Shown here: one piece after another, positions 1-6,407 of the stretch | Layout: every line of letters begins with the position of its first letter | Position numbering within the stretch: position 1 is the first letter of the stretch | Source: JAUJOE01 sp038252945 | Lineage (GTDB): Bacteria; Actinomycetota; Actinomycetes; Propionibacteriales; Nocardioidaceae | Assembly (NCBI GenBank): GCA_038252945.1 | Contig: JBBSHN010000072.1 | Location: 1 to 12,599 of the forward strand | DNA length: 12,599 bases | Direction: 5' to 3' | The notes under the pieces: generated by a model | Told to the model about the DNA's origin: nothing | Seen by the model: the letters and a program-made list of their open reading frames with translations, nothing else | Databases searched by the model: none | Made by a program: the position numbers and the translations under genes

Positions 1-1
1 A

Positions 2-433
2 ACCCATTTGGCGACAGGCCTGGCCATCAGAGCCTGCCAAGCCGGCCACCGGGTCCTCTTCGCGACCGCGTCACAATGGGTCGCCCGCCTGGCCGACGCA
101 CACCAGGCCGGCCGGCTCCAAGACGAGCTCGTAAGGCTGGTGCGATACCCGTTGCTGATCGTCGACGAGGTCGGCTACATCCCGTTCGAACCCGAAGCAG
201 CGAACCTGTTCTTTCAGCTCGTCTCGTCGCGTTACGAACGCGCCTCACTGATCGTCACCTCCAACAAACCCTTCGGCCGCTGGGGCGAAACCTTCGGCGA
301 CGACGTCGTCGCCGCCGCGATGATCGACCGGCTCGTCCACCACGCCGACGTCATCGCCCTCAAAGGCGACTCCTACCGACTCAAAAACCGAGACCTCGGC
401 CGCATCCCAGTGGCCACAACCAAGGAACCATGA
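2..433 (+). CDS. istB: IstB-like AAA+ helper ATPase of IS21 element, 5'-truncated by the window
   Basis: This is the C-terminal part of the ATP-binding helper that works with the IstA transposase in IS21 transposition. The reading frame is open from base 2 and begins THLATGLAIRA, which is where the Walker A loop of IstB proteins (GKTHLA) ends, so the lysine lies just upstream of the window. Further on are Walker B (LLIVDEVGY), the sensor I segment (LIVTSNKPFGRWGETFGDD) and the C-terminal MIDRLVHHADVIALKGDSYR typical of IstB. The frame stops at TGA 431-433, and the repeats of the element's right end start 8 bp later. About 144 residues are present out of the usual 250-270. The visible part has no frameshift, so the element may be intact beyond the edge. 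The family call is secure; activity is not shown. Confidence 0.93.
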   Translation, partial: THLATGLAIRACQAGHRVLFATASQWVARLADAHQAGRLQDELVRLVRYPLLIVDEVGYIPFEPEAANLFFQLVSSRYERASLIVTSNKPFGRWGETFGDDVVAAAMIDRLVHHADVIALKGDSYRLKNRDLGRIPVATTKEP

Positions 434-441
434 CCATCAGG

Positions 442-492
442 GGGTCAATATTCAACCGTCGCCAGAGGGTCAATTTTCAGCCGTCGTTGACA
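442..492 (+). repeat. IS21-type right end with two direct repeats
   Basis: Two 20-bp repeats with core GGGTCAAT[A/T]TTCA[A/G]CCGTCG lie at 442-461 and 467-486. They match at 18 of 20 positions and are spaced 25 bp start to start. TTGACA (487-492) follows the second copy. In IS21-family elements such terminal repeats are known transposase binding sites, so these are probably IstA sites at the right end. Confidence 0.72.
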
Positions 493-956
493 GCCGATTC
501 GCTCGCTGGGCGAGCGCTGTGGTCTGCGCCACCTGTAAGAAGCAAGACGAGTCGCCCCGACGGTCCGACCGCCTCACCTGGTAGCAACCGTTCACTATTC
601 ATGAGTCATTCTCTCCGCTGCACCGTCGGAATGCCTGGTGCGGCAGCACCCCTGGACGGCGGCCATTCAACGGCCTCACTGTCCCAGCATCGGCTCGTGC
701 GCTTCAGCGGACTGTTGCACACCCATACCCCTGCACGCCCGTCTACGGGATGCTCATCGACGAAGGCTTTCGCGGTCACCTGTGCCAAGCGGAGCGGTTG
801 GCCCCCGAAGGGTGCGCATGTTGCTGATTGAGCCCCAGGCAGCACTCAGGGCTTGGCTGGCTCGCGGCGGATGGGGCATCAAGGCCAGCGACTACTTCAA
901 GCAGTGGTTGCCGACACTGACCAGCGGGCTCACCACCGGCTCCAGTCCCCATCCAG
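493..956. other. No recognisable gene; probable remnant DNA between IS end and tRNA fragment
   Basis: All six frames were read. The longer open frames (for example plus 638-1171 and minus 606-845) have arginine/proline-rich or scrambled compositions and no family that I recognise. Frame 638-1171 runs through the tRNA fragment, which argues against it being coding. A 6-bp hairpin (CGCTCG, 5-nt loop, CGAGCG) lies at 500-516 just outside the IS end. The stretch is best read as decayed or non-coding DNA of a former mobile region, but no integrase fragment could be identified in it. Confidence 0.5.
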
Positions 957-994
957 TCCGCGGGCTGTGGGTTCGAGTCCCACGGGGCCCACCA
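957..994 (+). other. 3' fragment of a tRNA gene (probably tRNA-Lys); candidate att site
   Basis: The order of parts is that of a tRNA 3' half: TCCGC (957-961, 3' side of an anticodon stem), GGGCT (variable loop), GTGGG-TTCGAGT-CCCAC (967-983, perfect T arm), GGGGCCC (984-990, 3' acceptor strand), A (discriminator) and CCA (992-994). No partner strand GGGCCCC, D arm or anticodon loop lies upstream, so this is not a whole tRNA. The bases before 956 no longer fit a tRNA, so similarity ends at the anticodon loop. That is the usual extent of the attB copy used by tRNA-targeting integrases. Identity as tRNA-Lys(TTT) is inferred: the antisense translation reads VGPVGLEPTARGL, a well-known spurious peptide that I associate with tRNA-Lys antisense strands. 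Confidence 0.7.
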
Positions 995-1069
995 GTGATT
1001 TTTCAGTGCTCAGGTTTCCCCGTGCTGGCGACCCGCCGGATGGCCCGGACCTCAAGTGTGCGGCTCCGG

Positions 1070-1384
1070 TCACGGCCAACGAAATTCGGTGACGTGCCCT
1101 CCGGTGATCGGGACCATGCCGACTTGCGTGCCGTCGAGTCCCCACACCGTGTACGTGCCCTCGATCAATGACGGGAAGATTCCGGCGTACCTTACGGATC
1201 CTTGTCCGCGCCGCTCCCGGATCGCGACATGGGTGCGTGCCGAGGCTGAGTCCACTGCGCTGATCTCAATCTCGGCACCAGCCAAGTCCTCAGTCGCGAT
1301 GATCACCAAAGCACCCCGGTCACCACCTATGTCGACCAGGACGCTCCCGTCTTGGCTGGGTCCGAGCTGACTCTGTTCGCTCAT
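1070..1384 (-). CDS. Small conserved-type protein of DUF4331 cassette, 104 aa
   Basis: I do not recognise a named domain. The protein has no signal peptide or membrane segment and is rich in alternating hydrophobic residues: GSVLVDIGGDRGALVII near the start, then RTHVAIRERR, and a C-terminal stretch with GTYTVWGLDGTQ and TEFRWP. The periodic pattern suggests a compact all-beta fold, perhaps similar to small transthyretin/carboxypeptidase-regulatory-like domains; this is inference. Similar short proteins with DIGGDxGALV and RTHVAxRER are, as far as I recall, common in actinobacteria. The ATG at 1384 is chosen because no other ATG, GTG or TTG fits before the upstream in-frame stop. Its only AAGGAG lies about 20 nt upstream, so translation may depend on the DUF4331 gene that ends 41 nt before it. 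Confidence 0.75.
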   Translation of the reverse strand: MSEQSQLGPSQDGSVLVDIGGDRGALVIIATEDLAGAEIEISAVDSASARTHVAIRERRGQGSVRYAGIFPSLIEGTYTVWGLDGTQVGMVPITGGHVTEFRWP

Positions 1385-1425
1385 CAGCTCAAGTGCCGGG
1401 TGCGCTCCTTCGGTGTCTCACTTGG

Positions 1426-2859
1426 TCAACGCGGAGGTGCTGGTGCCGGCACATTGTTGGCGGGGTTGTAGTAGCCGCTGTGCGGAGTGCCGAGGTAGGG
1501 GAACTTGGGCAGGTAGTGCACGGTGTTCTTGGCGTTCACGTCGGTGTTGCTGGAGGTGAGCCCTTGCGTGATCGCTCCGGCGGCTGCATCGGGCGTGTAA
1601 CCGGGGGCGACGAGCGGATAGGTGACTCCGGCGACTGCCCTGAGCTCAATTGTGGTGACGTCATCAAAAACGCGGCGGCCGTTGGGGAAGCCAGCCGGGT
1701 CGCCGCCGATGAGCCCGAGGTTGCTCGGCTTGTTCCCGGTGGGCGGAATCGCCATGTTGAGCCGGAGCTGGTCAGCCTCGACCGGGCCGGTGTAGTTCTG
1801 GAAGCCGGGGATAATTCCGGCGGGAATCCCGGTCAGCAAGATCGCCAGGAGGTCGGCTCGCGGCTTACCCGACTGGTTCAGGTTGGCTAGGTGTGGAAAG
1901 ACTCCCGGATAGAGGACGGGCAACAGTTGAGCGAGCTCGGGGTGTGCGACGTACGAGGCGAACTGTTTGTCATGCGATGGCTTCTGGGAGTTCCAATAGT
2001 CCTTCTTGGTGATCGGGACCAGGACTTCGTTGAACAGTGGGTTCCCGAGCCGGGAGACTTGTACGAAGGGACCGGTGTTGATGACTTCACCGTCTTTGTC
2101 GTACACCCGGGAACGCTGCCGGCTCGCACTGGCCCAGACCCCAATCGTTGAACGTGGGTCGCTCGAGTCCTTCGGATTGTACCCGCCACGAGTCACATCA
2201 GTCTTGGGCAGCTGCAAGGCGATCGACTGCACATTCAGAGCCTTCAGGCCGTTCACTCCAGGCATAGCGGCAAGGGTCGAACCGACGTGGAGGTTCTGGA
2301 ATGGTCGCAAGTCGCCGAGGTCGAAGATGGCGCCGATATCGATGTAGAAGCCTTCGGCTCGCTGTCCGGCGAAGAAGGATCGGTCCTTTGAGAGCTGGTG
2401 TATCCCCTGGTTTGCCACGTGGACGTAGTCCGGGGTGGAGAAAGGTCCCACATTGCACGGCGGAAGCGGCAGGTGGTGACCCATCCGGGTCTGTTTGTTC
2501 GACCCGTGGTCGACTCGGGTTACGGTCGCGAACTGGCGTCGGTTCCAGTTCTTGGAATTGATCGACTCAATCGGTCCGACGTTGTAGAGGAACGAGTCCG
2601 GAATCGTGTAGATGGTGTTGAACCGGAACTGGAAGCTGATGTCCGGCACGCCGTCGCCGTCGTTGTCGACGTGAATTTCGTACAGGACGTCGTCACCGAA
2701 CTCGTAGAAGTTCGGTCCGCCGGCGGGGTCTTCGAACGGCAGGAAGTTTGCGATCAGGGCAACGTCATCGCTGTCGTTGGGTGGAACGAAAGCGTAAACG
2801 TCAGTGTTGTCGGCGGCCGGGTCGAAGGAAATCCCGGGTGCTTCTTTGTGTGAGGACAT
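1426..2859 (-). CDS. DUF4331 domain-containing protein, 477 aa
   Basis: The N-terminus (MSSHKEAPGISFDPAADNTD, then VYAF) is the hallmark of the DUF4331 family, whose biochemical role is not established. Further family-like parts are the acidic DNDGDGVPDISFQFRF stretch at about residues 67-82, the asymmetric beta-rich middle, and the C-terminal FPYLGTPHSGYYNP. The protein has no N-terminal signal peptide even though the gene directly upstream encodes a Tat-exported protein. The start is supported by GGAAGG (2868-2873 on the complement), 8 nt before ATG. The gene lies 39 bp behind the Tat-protein gene and 41 bp before the 104-aa gene, so all three are probably one operon. The DNDGDGxPD run resembles a calcium-binding loop, which would be worth testing. 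The frame is intact. Confidence 0.92.
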   Translation of the reverse strand: MSSHKEAPGISFDPAADNTDVYAFVPPNDSDDVALIANFLPFEDPAGGPNFYEFGDDVLYEIHVDNDGDGVPDISFQFRFNTIYTIPDSFLYNVGPIESINSKNWNRRQFATVTRVDHGSNKQTRMGHHLPLPPCNVGPFSTPDYVHVANQGIHQLSKDRSFFAGQRAEGFYIDIGAIFDLGDLRPFQNLHVGSTLAAMPGVNGLKALNVQSIALQLPKTDVTRGGYNPKDSSDPRSTIGVWASASRQRSRVYDKDGEVINTGPFVQVSRLGNPLFNEVLVPITKKDYWNSQKPSHDKQFASYVAHPELAQLLPVLYPGVFPHLANLNQSGKPRADLLAILLTGIPAGIIPGFQNYTGPVEADQLRLNMAIPPTGNKPSNLGLIGGDPAGFPNGRRVFDDVTTIELRAVAGVTYPLVAPGYTPDAAAGAITQGLTSSNTDVNAKNTVHYLPKFPYLGTPHSGYYNPANNVPAPAPPR

Positions 2860-2898
2860 GAAACGTGCCTTCCGGGGGCGACGGTGTGGTGACTACGG

Positions 2899-3180
2899 CT
2901 AGTGTCCGCAAGCAGCGATGCGGGCAAGGCGCCGCGCGAGGTCACGGTCGTGGTAGGTGACCTCATGCTCACCCGCCATCACCGAGATCTCGCCGGTTCG
3001 GTGATTGCGCACATATGCGGTCACAGCGCCGTCGTACGCGGGACCACCGACCTCCCCCGGCGAAGTGGCTGCCTGCGCGGTGGACGCCAACGACGGCGGC
3101 GCGACGGCAGCGGCACCGACCACGGCAGCGCCGAGCGACGCGGTTCTGAGAAAGTTACGTCGGGAGGGTAGTTCGGTCAC
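2899..3180 (-). CDS. Small Tat-signal protein upstream of DUF4331 gene, 93 aa
   Basis: The protein opens with a twin-arginine signal: SRRNFLR at residues 6-12, a hydrophobic stretch AAVVGAAAVA, and a probable AQA cleavage site near residue 37. It is therefore expected to be exported folded. The mature part is only about 55 residues (GEVGGPAYDGAVTAYVRNHR, then TGEISVMAGEHEVTYHDRDL and a basic tail) and matches no family that I can name. The GTG at 3180 is chosen because GGAAGG (3187-3192) sits 6 nt upstream and the Tat motif then lies at the usual distance. A longer open frame reaches 3354, but its extra residues are Arg-rich and run before the SD. The gene heads the DUF4331 cassette. A role as export partner or anchor for the signal-less DUF4331 protein is only a suggestion. 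Confidence 0.83.
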   Translation of the reverse strand: MTELPSRRNFLRTASLGAAVVGAAAVAPPSLASTAQAATSPGEVGGPAYDGAVTAYVRNHRTGEISVMAGEHEVTYHDRDLARRLARIAACGH

Positions 3181-3397
3181 AGGGAACCTTCCACATCGCA
3201 AGTTGAGCAACGACAGATGACCCAAGGCGCGGATCACGGACCAAATCTGGCATATGGGGTGCCCTTGCGCAATAGGCAAAAATGGCAAAAGTACACGGAG
3301 TCGCGAACCGCGTCGGTCCCTCGACCCCAGTGGGACCTGAACACCGTGTCTCATGTGAATAGCGCCCTGGCCACTTTGCGACGTTAGGCTGCGTCGC
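3181..3397. promoter_or_regulatory. Divergent intergenic region between Tat-protein and membrane-protein genes
   Basis: The 217-bp spacer must hold promoters for both the minus-strand DUF4331 cassette and the plus-strand membrane protein. It contains a tandem 9-bp near-repeat (GGCAAAAAT at 3275-3283 and GGCAAAAGT at 3284-3292) and a palindrome TTGCGCAA (3265-3272), which could be operator elements. The minus-strand promoter could not be placed; TACTTT on the complement (3288-3293) is one weak -10 candidate. Confidence 0.35.
3385..3390 (+). promoter_or_regulatory. -10 element TAGGCT, leaderless-type promoter of the 235-aa membrane protein
   Basis: TAGGCT is followed by 7 nt and then the GTG start at 3398. 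No Shine-Dalgarno sequence precedes the start. In actinobacteria the transcript starts 6-7 nt after a TANNNT -10 box, so the mRNA would begin at or next to the GTG. No convincing -35 box is seen. Confidence 0.55.
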
Positions 3398-4105
3398 GTG
3401 AATCCACTGGTGGGGGTAATCAGACAGGCCTGGTCGGTCTATCGAGAACACGCCGGACATCTGTTGCCGTTGGCGTTACTGGTTGCCCTGGTGTCGGCTC
3501 TGGTCGAGGCGGTACTCGCCGGCCTTTTGGGCTGGGTGGGAGCTGCCTTGGCGGCAGTAGTTGCCCTGGTCGCCACGTTCTTGCTGCAGTCCGCGTTGGT
3601 GAAGGCTGTCGAGGATGTGCTGGACGGCCGCGCCGACTTATCGTTCGGCGAGACGTTGCGGGCGGCCCAACCGTTCATCCTCCGCGTAGCTGCGGCGTCG
3701 GTGCTGGCGGGACTCGCGATCGGCCTAGGACTGATCCTGTTGATCGTCCCGGGCCTCTTCTTGCTCACGATCTGGTGTCTCATCGTGCCCGTCATCGTTC
3801 TGGAGGGAGCGGGCATCGGGAGGGCGTTTGGTCGCAGCCAGGAGCTGGTACGAGGATTCGGATGGCAAGTCTTCGGCACACTCGCACTGGTCTATCTGTT
3901 GCTCCTGGCTGTCAACATTGTCCTCGGAATAGTGCTTGCAGTTCTTCCCGACGCGGCCCGCGGCTTCATCAGCAGCGTCGCTTCGGTCACCCTGGTGTCG
4001 CCGTACATTGCGTTAGTCGTCACCCTGGGGTACTTCCGGCTAAGAGACGCGCACGGCGGCAATACACCACCACAGTTTTCACCTCCTCAAGCGCCGCTGA
4101 GCTAG
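3398..4105 (+). CDS. Polytopic membrane protein, YciC / glycerophosphodiesterase-membrane-domain type, 235 aa
   Basis: This is an integral membrane protein with about five to six hydrophobic segments: roughly residues 22-50 and 52-70 (LLPLALLVALVSALVEAVLA and the Ala/Val-rich run after it), 95-135 (two segments around ILLIVPGLFLLTIWCLIVPV), 155-180 and 195-215. The layout, an amphipathic start (VIRQAWSVYREHAGHLLPLA), the IVPGLFL turn and the conserved-looking GIGRAFGRSQELVRG loop, resembles proteins annotated as YciC-like or as the membrane anchor domain of glycerophosphodiester phosphodiesterases. No catalytic domain is attached, and the function is unknown. The tail (GNTPPQFSPPQAPLS) is Pro-rich and probably cytoplasmic. 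The GTG at 3398 fits a leaderless transcript. It is convergent with the GNAT gene, 49 bp away. Confidence 0.85.
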   Translation: MNPLVGVIRQAWSVYREHAGHLLPLALLVALVSALVEAVLAGLLGWVGAALAAVVALVATFLLQSALVKAVEDVLDGRADLSFGETLRAAQPFILRVAAASVLAGLAIGLGLILLIVPGLFLLTIWCLIVPVIVLEGAGIGRAFGRSQELVRGFGWQVFGTLALVYLLLLAVNIVLGIVLAVLPDAARGFISSVASVTLVSPYIALVVTLGYFRLRDAHGGNTPPQFSPPQAPLS

Positions 4106-4154
4106 TCGACGACCGCCGCCTTTTGCCAGCTGTGGGCTTGAAGGACCTCTGGGT

Positions 4155-4598
4155 TCAGCCCAGCACCATGACTGCGTGCGGCACCCCGTTCTCGATTGGG
4201 GCCTGACCAGGCTGGCGGACGAAACCGCACTTCTCCAGGACACGGCGAGAGCCGACATTGTGCTCTGCAACAAACGCCATGAGCGGCCGCGTGGACTCCG
4301 CCTCGACGAAGAGGCTGACGGCCTGAGTGGCATAACCCTGTCCCCAGTACCGGCGGCCGATCCAGTAGCCGATCTCGCGGTGTCCGTCCTGCTCCCAGGC
4401 TCCGATATTGCCGACGACCTCCCCGTTGACGACGATCGTGCACTTCGTCACTGCGGCGTCGGCCAGAATATTCGACCAGTGTTCGCGGAAGTCAGCATGA
4501 TTTCGCGACGGAAAGGCCGCCATCCTCGCCGCGATGGGGTCCAACTGGTGTACGAAGAACGCTTCGAGATCACCCTCCTCGACCCGGCGCAGCCGCAT
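4155..4598 (-). CDS. GNAT-family N-acetyltransferase, 147 aa
   Basis: GNAT enzymes transfer an acetyl group from acetyl-CoA to an amine; the substrate here is unknown. The start (MRLRRVEEGDLEAFF) is the usual first strand and helix of the fold. Motif A is seen as REIGYWIGRRYWGQGYAT (residues 74-91), with the RxxGxG/A pyrophosphate-binding signature in RRYWGQGYAT. Motif B follows as NVGSRRVLEKCGFVR (114-128). The whole is of RimJ/RimL-like type and full length. An ATG six codons upstream (4616) is in frame, but GAGGG lies 7 nt before the ATG at 4598 and family proteins begin here, so the shorter form is preferred. The gene is read in the same direction as the aminotransferase upstream but is separated by 175 bp, so it is probably a separate unit. 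Confidence 0.88.
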   Translation of the reverse strand: MRLRRVEEGDLEAFFVHQLDPIAARMAAFPSRNHADFREHWSNILADAAVTKCTIVVNGEVVGNIGAWEQDGHREIGYWIGRRYWGQGYATQAVSLFVEAESTRPLMAFVAEHNVGSRRVLEKCGFVRQPGQAPIENGVPHAVMVLG

Positions 4599-4773
4599 GC
4601 CACAACCCTCATTCATCGCTCATGACTGTCCAGTGTCAGCCGCACTCGTTGTCCCGATTCGGCTTGATTGGGTGGACTCCCACGTGCGGGGCTCAGCCAT
4701 TCGACCTGCACCGCCTCGTCAAGTCAGGCGAGGACACCCCGTCCGCCGAACCTCTTCCGTAGGTTGTGACCGG

Positions 4774-6090
4774 TCATGAGCGCGCTTTGGTAGCTGTGCC
4801 ATCGAGGTCGAGGTTGTCGATGGCGTCGGTGAGGATCGCGAGCCCTTCTTCTGCTTCGGCTTCCGTGATTGTCATGGGAGGCGCGATGCGGAGCACGTTT
4901 CCGTACAGGCCTCCCTTGCCGATCAGCAGCCCACGATCCTTGGTTGCCTCAAGGGCCGCCGAGGCTGCCTCGGGGTTCGGGATCTTCGACCCCGACTGAA
5001 CGAGCTCGACGCCAATCATGAGGCCCTTGCCGCGCAGGTCCCCCACGACCGAGCATCGCTCCGCTGGTCCGGTCAACCCGTTGAGGAGGAACTGGCCGAT
5101 CTTCGCGGCGTTCGCCTGCAGCTCATGCTTGAGCAGATAGTCCAGGGTCGCCTGCGCCGCAGCCATGCTGAGCGGGTTACCGCCGAAAGTGGCGATGGAG
5201 TTGGCCTGAATCGAGTCGAGAATATCGGCCCGACCTACCACACCCCCGACGGCAGCGCCGTTCCCAAGTCCCTTCGCGAAGGTCATCAAGTCTGGTGTGA
5301 CGCCGTGGGCTTGGATCCCCCAGAAGGTGGCACCCGTACGGCCCCAACCGGTCTGCACCTCATCAGACACCAGCGGGATCTCGTACTCGTCCAACACCTC
5401 TTTCATCGGCGCAAAGAAACCATCCGGAGGTGTCGCGAAGCCACCAACGCCCTGAATCGGCTCCACGATCATGCAGGCAACGTCACCAGCCGTCGTGGTC
5501 TCGATGACGTTGCGAAGATCATCGGCACAAGCCCGAACGAACTCGTCGTCCGATAGACCTCCAAACGGCGAGCGGTACCGGTAACCGCCGTGAACGTAAG
5601 AAACCTGGACCGGTGACAATGACGACGCGGCCCACCCCCGGTTGCCAGTGATCGCGACCGTCGCGAAAGCACGGCCGTGATAGCTGTTGCGCAGCGCCAA
5701 TACCTGGTTGGACCGGCGGAACTGTGTGGTGAACAGCAGCGCAGCTTCGTTGGCCTCAGTGCCAGAGGACGTGAAGAACACCTTCGCGTCGGGTATCCCG
5801 GACAGCTCCGCGATCTGCTCCGCCAGCTCCACCTGGCGGCGACCCAGATACAACGTGGAGGTATGGATCACTCCGCTTCGGAGCTGCTCGGTGAGCGCCT
5901 CGCTGAACTCCGGAACGCCATAGCCCAAGGAGTTCGTGAGGATTCCAGCGAAGAAGTCCAGATACTCTCGTCCGTCGCTATCGACAACCCGCCTGCCCCG
6001 ACCCCGCACGATCTCGATCGGCTCTTCGTAGAAGAGGGTCAGCCACTTCGGCAGAACGGCGCGATGCCGCTTCTCCAGGTCTGAGGTCAC
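4774..6090 (-). CDS. Class III PLP-dependent aminotransferase, 438 aa
   Basis: The enzyme moves an amino group between an amine or amino acid and a 2-oxo acid using pyridoxal phosphate. Class III signs are SSGTEAN (residues 108-114, phosphate binding), NSYHGR (135-140), the EP pair at 210-211, DEVQTGWGRTG (243-253, aspartate to the pyridine N), TFAKGLGNG with the Schiff-base lysine K273, TFGGNPL (301-307) and RIAPP (401-405). Length and order fit an intact omega-aminotransferase. The family covers 4-aminobutyrate, beta-alanine, alanine-glyoxylate (AGXT2-like) and ornithine enzymes. The motif spacing looks nearest to the AGXT2/beta-alanine group, but the substrate cannot be fixed. GTG at 6090 is supported by AAAGGAG (6097-6103 on the complement) 6 nt upstream. 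It lies 18 bp behind the 85-aa gene and is probably co-transcribed with it. Confidence 0.93.
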   Translation of the reverse strand: MTSDLEKRHRAVLPKWLTLFYEEPIEIVRGRGRRVVDSDGREYLDFFAGILTNSLGYGVPEFSEALTEQLRSGVIHTSTLYLGRRQVELAEQIAELSGIPDAKVFFTSSGTEANEAALLFTTQFRRSNQVLALRNSYHGRAFATVAITGNRGWAASSLSPVQVSYVHGGYRYRSPFGGLSDDEFVRACADDLRNVIETTTAGDVACMIVEPIQGVGGFATPPDGFFAPMKEVLDEYEIPLVSDEVQTGWGRTGATFWGIQAHGVTPDLMTFAKGLGNGAAVGGVVGRADILDSIQANSIATFGGNPLSMAAAQATLDYLLKHELQANAAKIGQFLLNGLTGPAERCSVVGDLRGKGLMIGVELVQSGSKIPNPEAASAALEATKDRGLLIGKGGLYGNVLRIAPPMTITEAEAEEGLAILTDAIDNLDLDGTATKARS

Positions 6091-6108
6091 CTCCGACTCC
6101 TTTGCTAG

Positions 6109-6366
6109 CTAAGCGAGCGAACCGTGGACACTCGGGGGCCGACTCTGTCTGCCTCGATAAGCGAACAATTGCCCCGAACCCTCAGCGATCAAAGAGTAGA
6201 GGTGATAGCCGCTGTCGATCTCCAGCCCGATGTAGGCCCCGCGCAGTTGACCGTGAAAACCCCCGGGCAGCTCAATGATCAATCCGTTGGCTGGCCCACC
6301 GCGAAACGGTGCCATCGTCGTACGCGAGTTCGGGGCCGTTGTACGCGAGTTCGGGGTCGTCTCCAT
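6109..6366 (-). CDS. Small protein of unknown function upstream of aminotransferase, 85 aa
   Basis: No family is recognised. The core (residues 19-70, with FRGGPANGLIIELPGG, GAYIGLEIDSGYHLYSLI and GQLFAYRGR) has alternating hydrophobic residues and looks like a small beta-sheet protein. The tail is short and Arg/Pro-rich. The N-terminus carries two copies of a seven-residue unit, PNSRTTA and PNSRTTM, from a 21-bp tandem duplication. The ATG at 6366 is preferred because TAACGT lies exactly 6 nt upstream, as in several leaderless genes of this window. The internal ATG at residue 18 is an alternative, since the recognisable fold begins there, but it has no SD or -10. The gene overlaps no other real gene and is followed after 18 bp by the aminotransferase, so it heads that operon. 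Confidence 0.68.
   Translation of the reverse strand: METTPNSRTTAPNSRTTMAPFRGGPANGLIIELPGGFHGQLRGAYIGLEIDSGYHLYSLIAEGSGQLFAYRGRQSRPPSVHGSLA
6320..6361 (-). repeat. 21-bp in-frame tandem duplication in the 85-aa gene
   Basis: Plus-strand units 6320-6340 and 6341-6361 share GTACGCGAGTTCGGGG and match at 19 of 21 bases. On the coding strand each contains CGAACTCGCGTAC. The period keeps the frame. Because the copies lie directly after a leaderless-type start, they could also serve as a protein-binding site on the DNA. Confidence 0.8.
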
Positions 6367-6372
6367 CCACCG

Positions 6373-6378
6373 ACGTTA
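6373..6378 (-). promoter_or_regulatory. -10 element TAACGT, leaderless-type promoter of the 85-aa gene / aminotransferase operon
   Basis: On the coding strand TAACGT is followed by 6 nt (CGGTGG) and ATG at 6366. There is no Shine-Dalgarno sequence. The geometry matches the other leaderless starts in this window. Confidence 0.55.
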
Positions 6379-6407
6379 CTCTCTCGACTGCGAGGACCTA
6401 CGAAGCA

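Larger units (their letters stand above)
1..492 (+). mobile_element. IS21-family insertion sequence, right-hand part
   Basis: The segment contains the 3' part of istB followed within 10 bp by two long direct repeats and a terminal TTGACA (487-492). IS21-family elements carry istA (DDE transposase) and istB (AAA+ helper) and have multiple repeats at their ends, which fits this layout. The left end and istA lie before the window, so the whole element and its target duplication cannot be judged. The exact last base is inferred from the TGACA-type terminus and could be off by a base or two. Confidence 0.8.

Noticed and set aside
76..831. Plus-strand frame of 251 codons overlapping istB
   Set aside because: Its first half is an Arg-rich shadow of istB in another frame, and it crosses the IS right end.
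957..994. A complete tRNA gene
   Set aside because: No 5' acceptor strand, D arm or anticodon loop can be found upstream; only the 3' half exists.
930..1145. Minus-strand open frame containing VGPVGLEPTARGL
   Set aside because: This peptide is the antisense translation of the tRNA 3' fragment, a well-known artefact. It was kept only as evidence for the tRNA identity.
638..1171. Plus-strand frame of 177 codons
   Set aside because: It runs through the tRNA fragment and antisense to the end of the 104-aa gene, with Arg/Pro-rich scrambled composition and no recognisable motif.
2398..2853. Plus-strand frame opposite the DUF4331 gene
   Set aside because: It is valine/glutamate-rich shadow coding opposite a well-recognised family protein.
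4599..4773. Possible gene or terminator between GNAT and aminotransferase genes
   Set aside because: No recognisable frame; the CCTCG/CGAGG stem near 4714-4733 is only 5 bp with a 10-nt loop.
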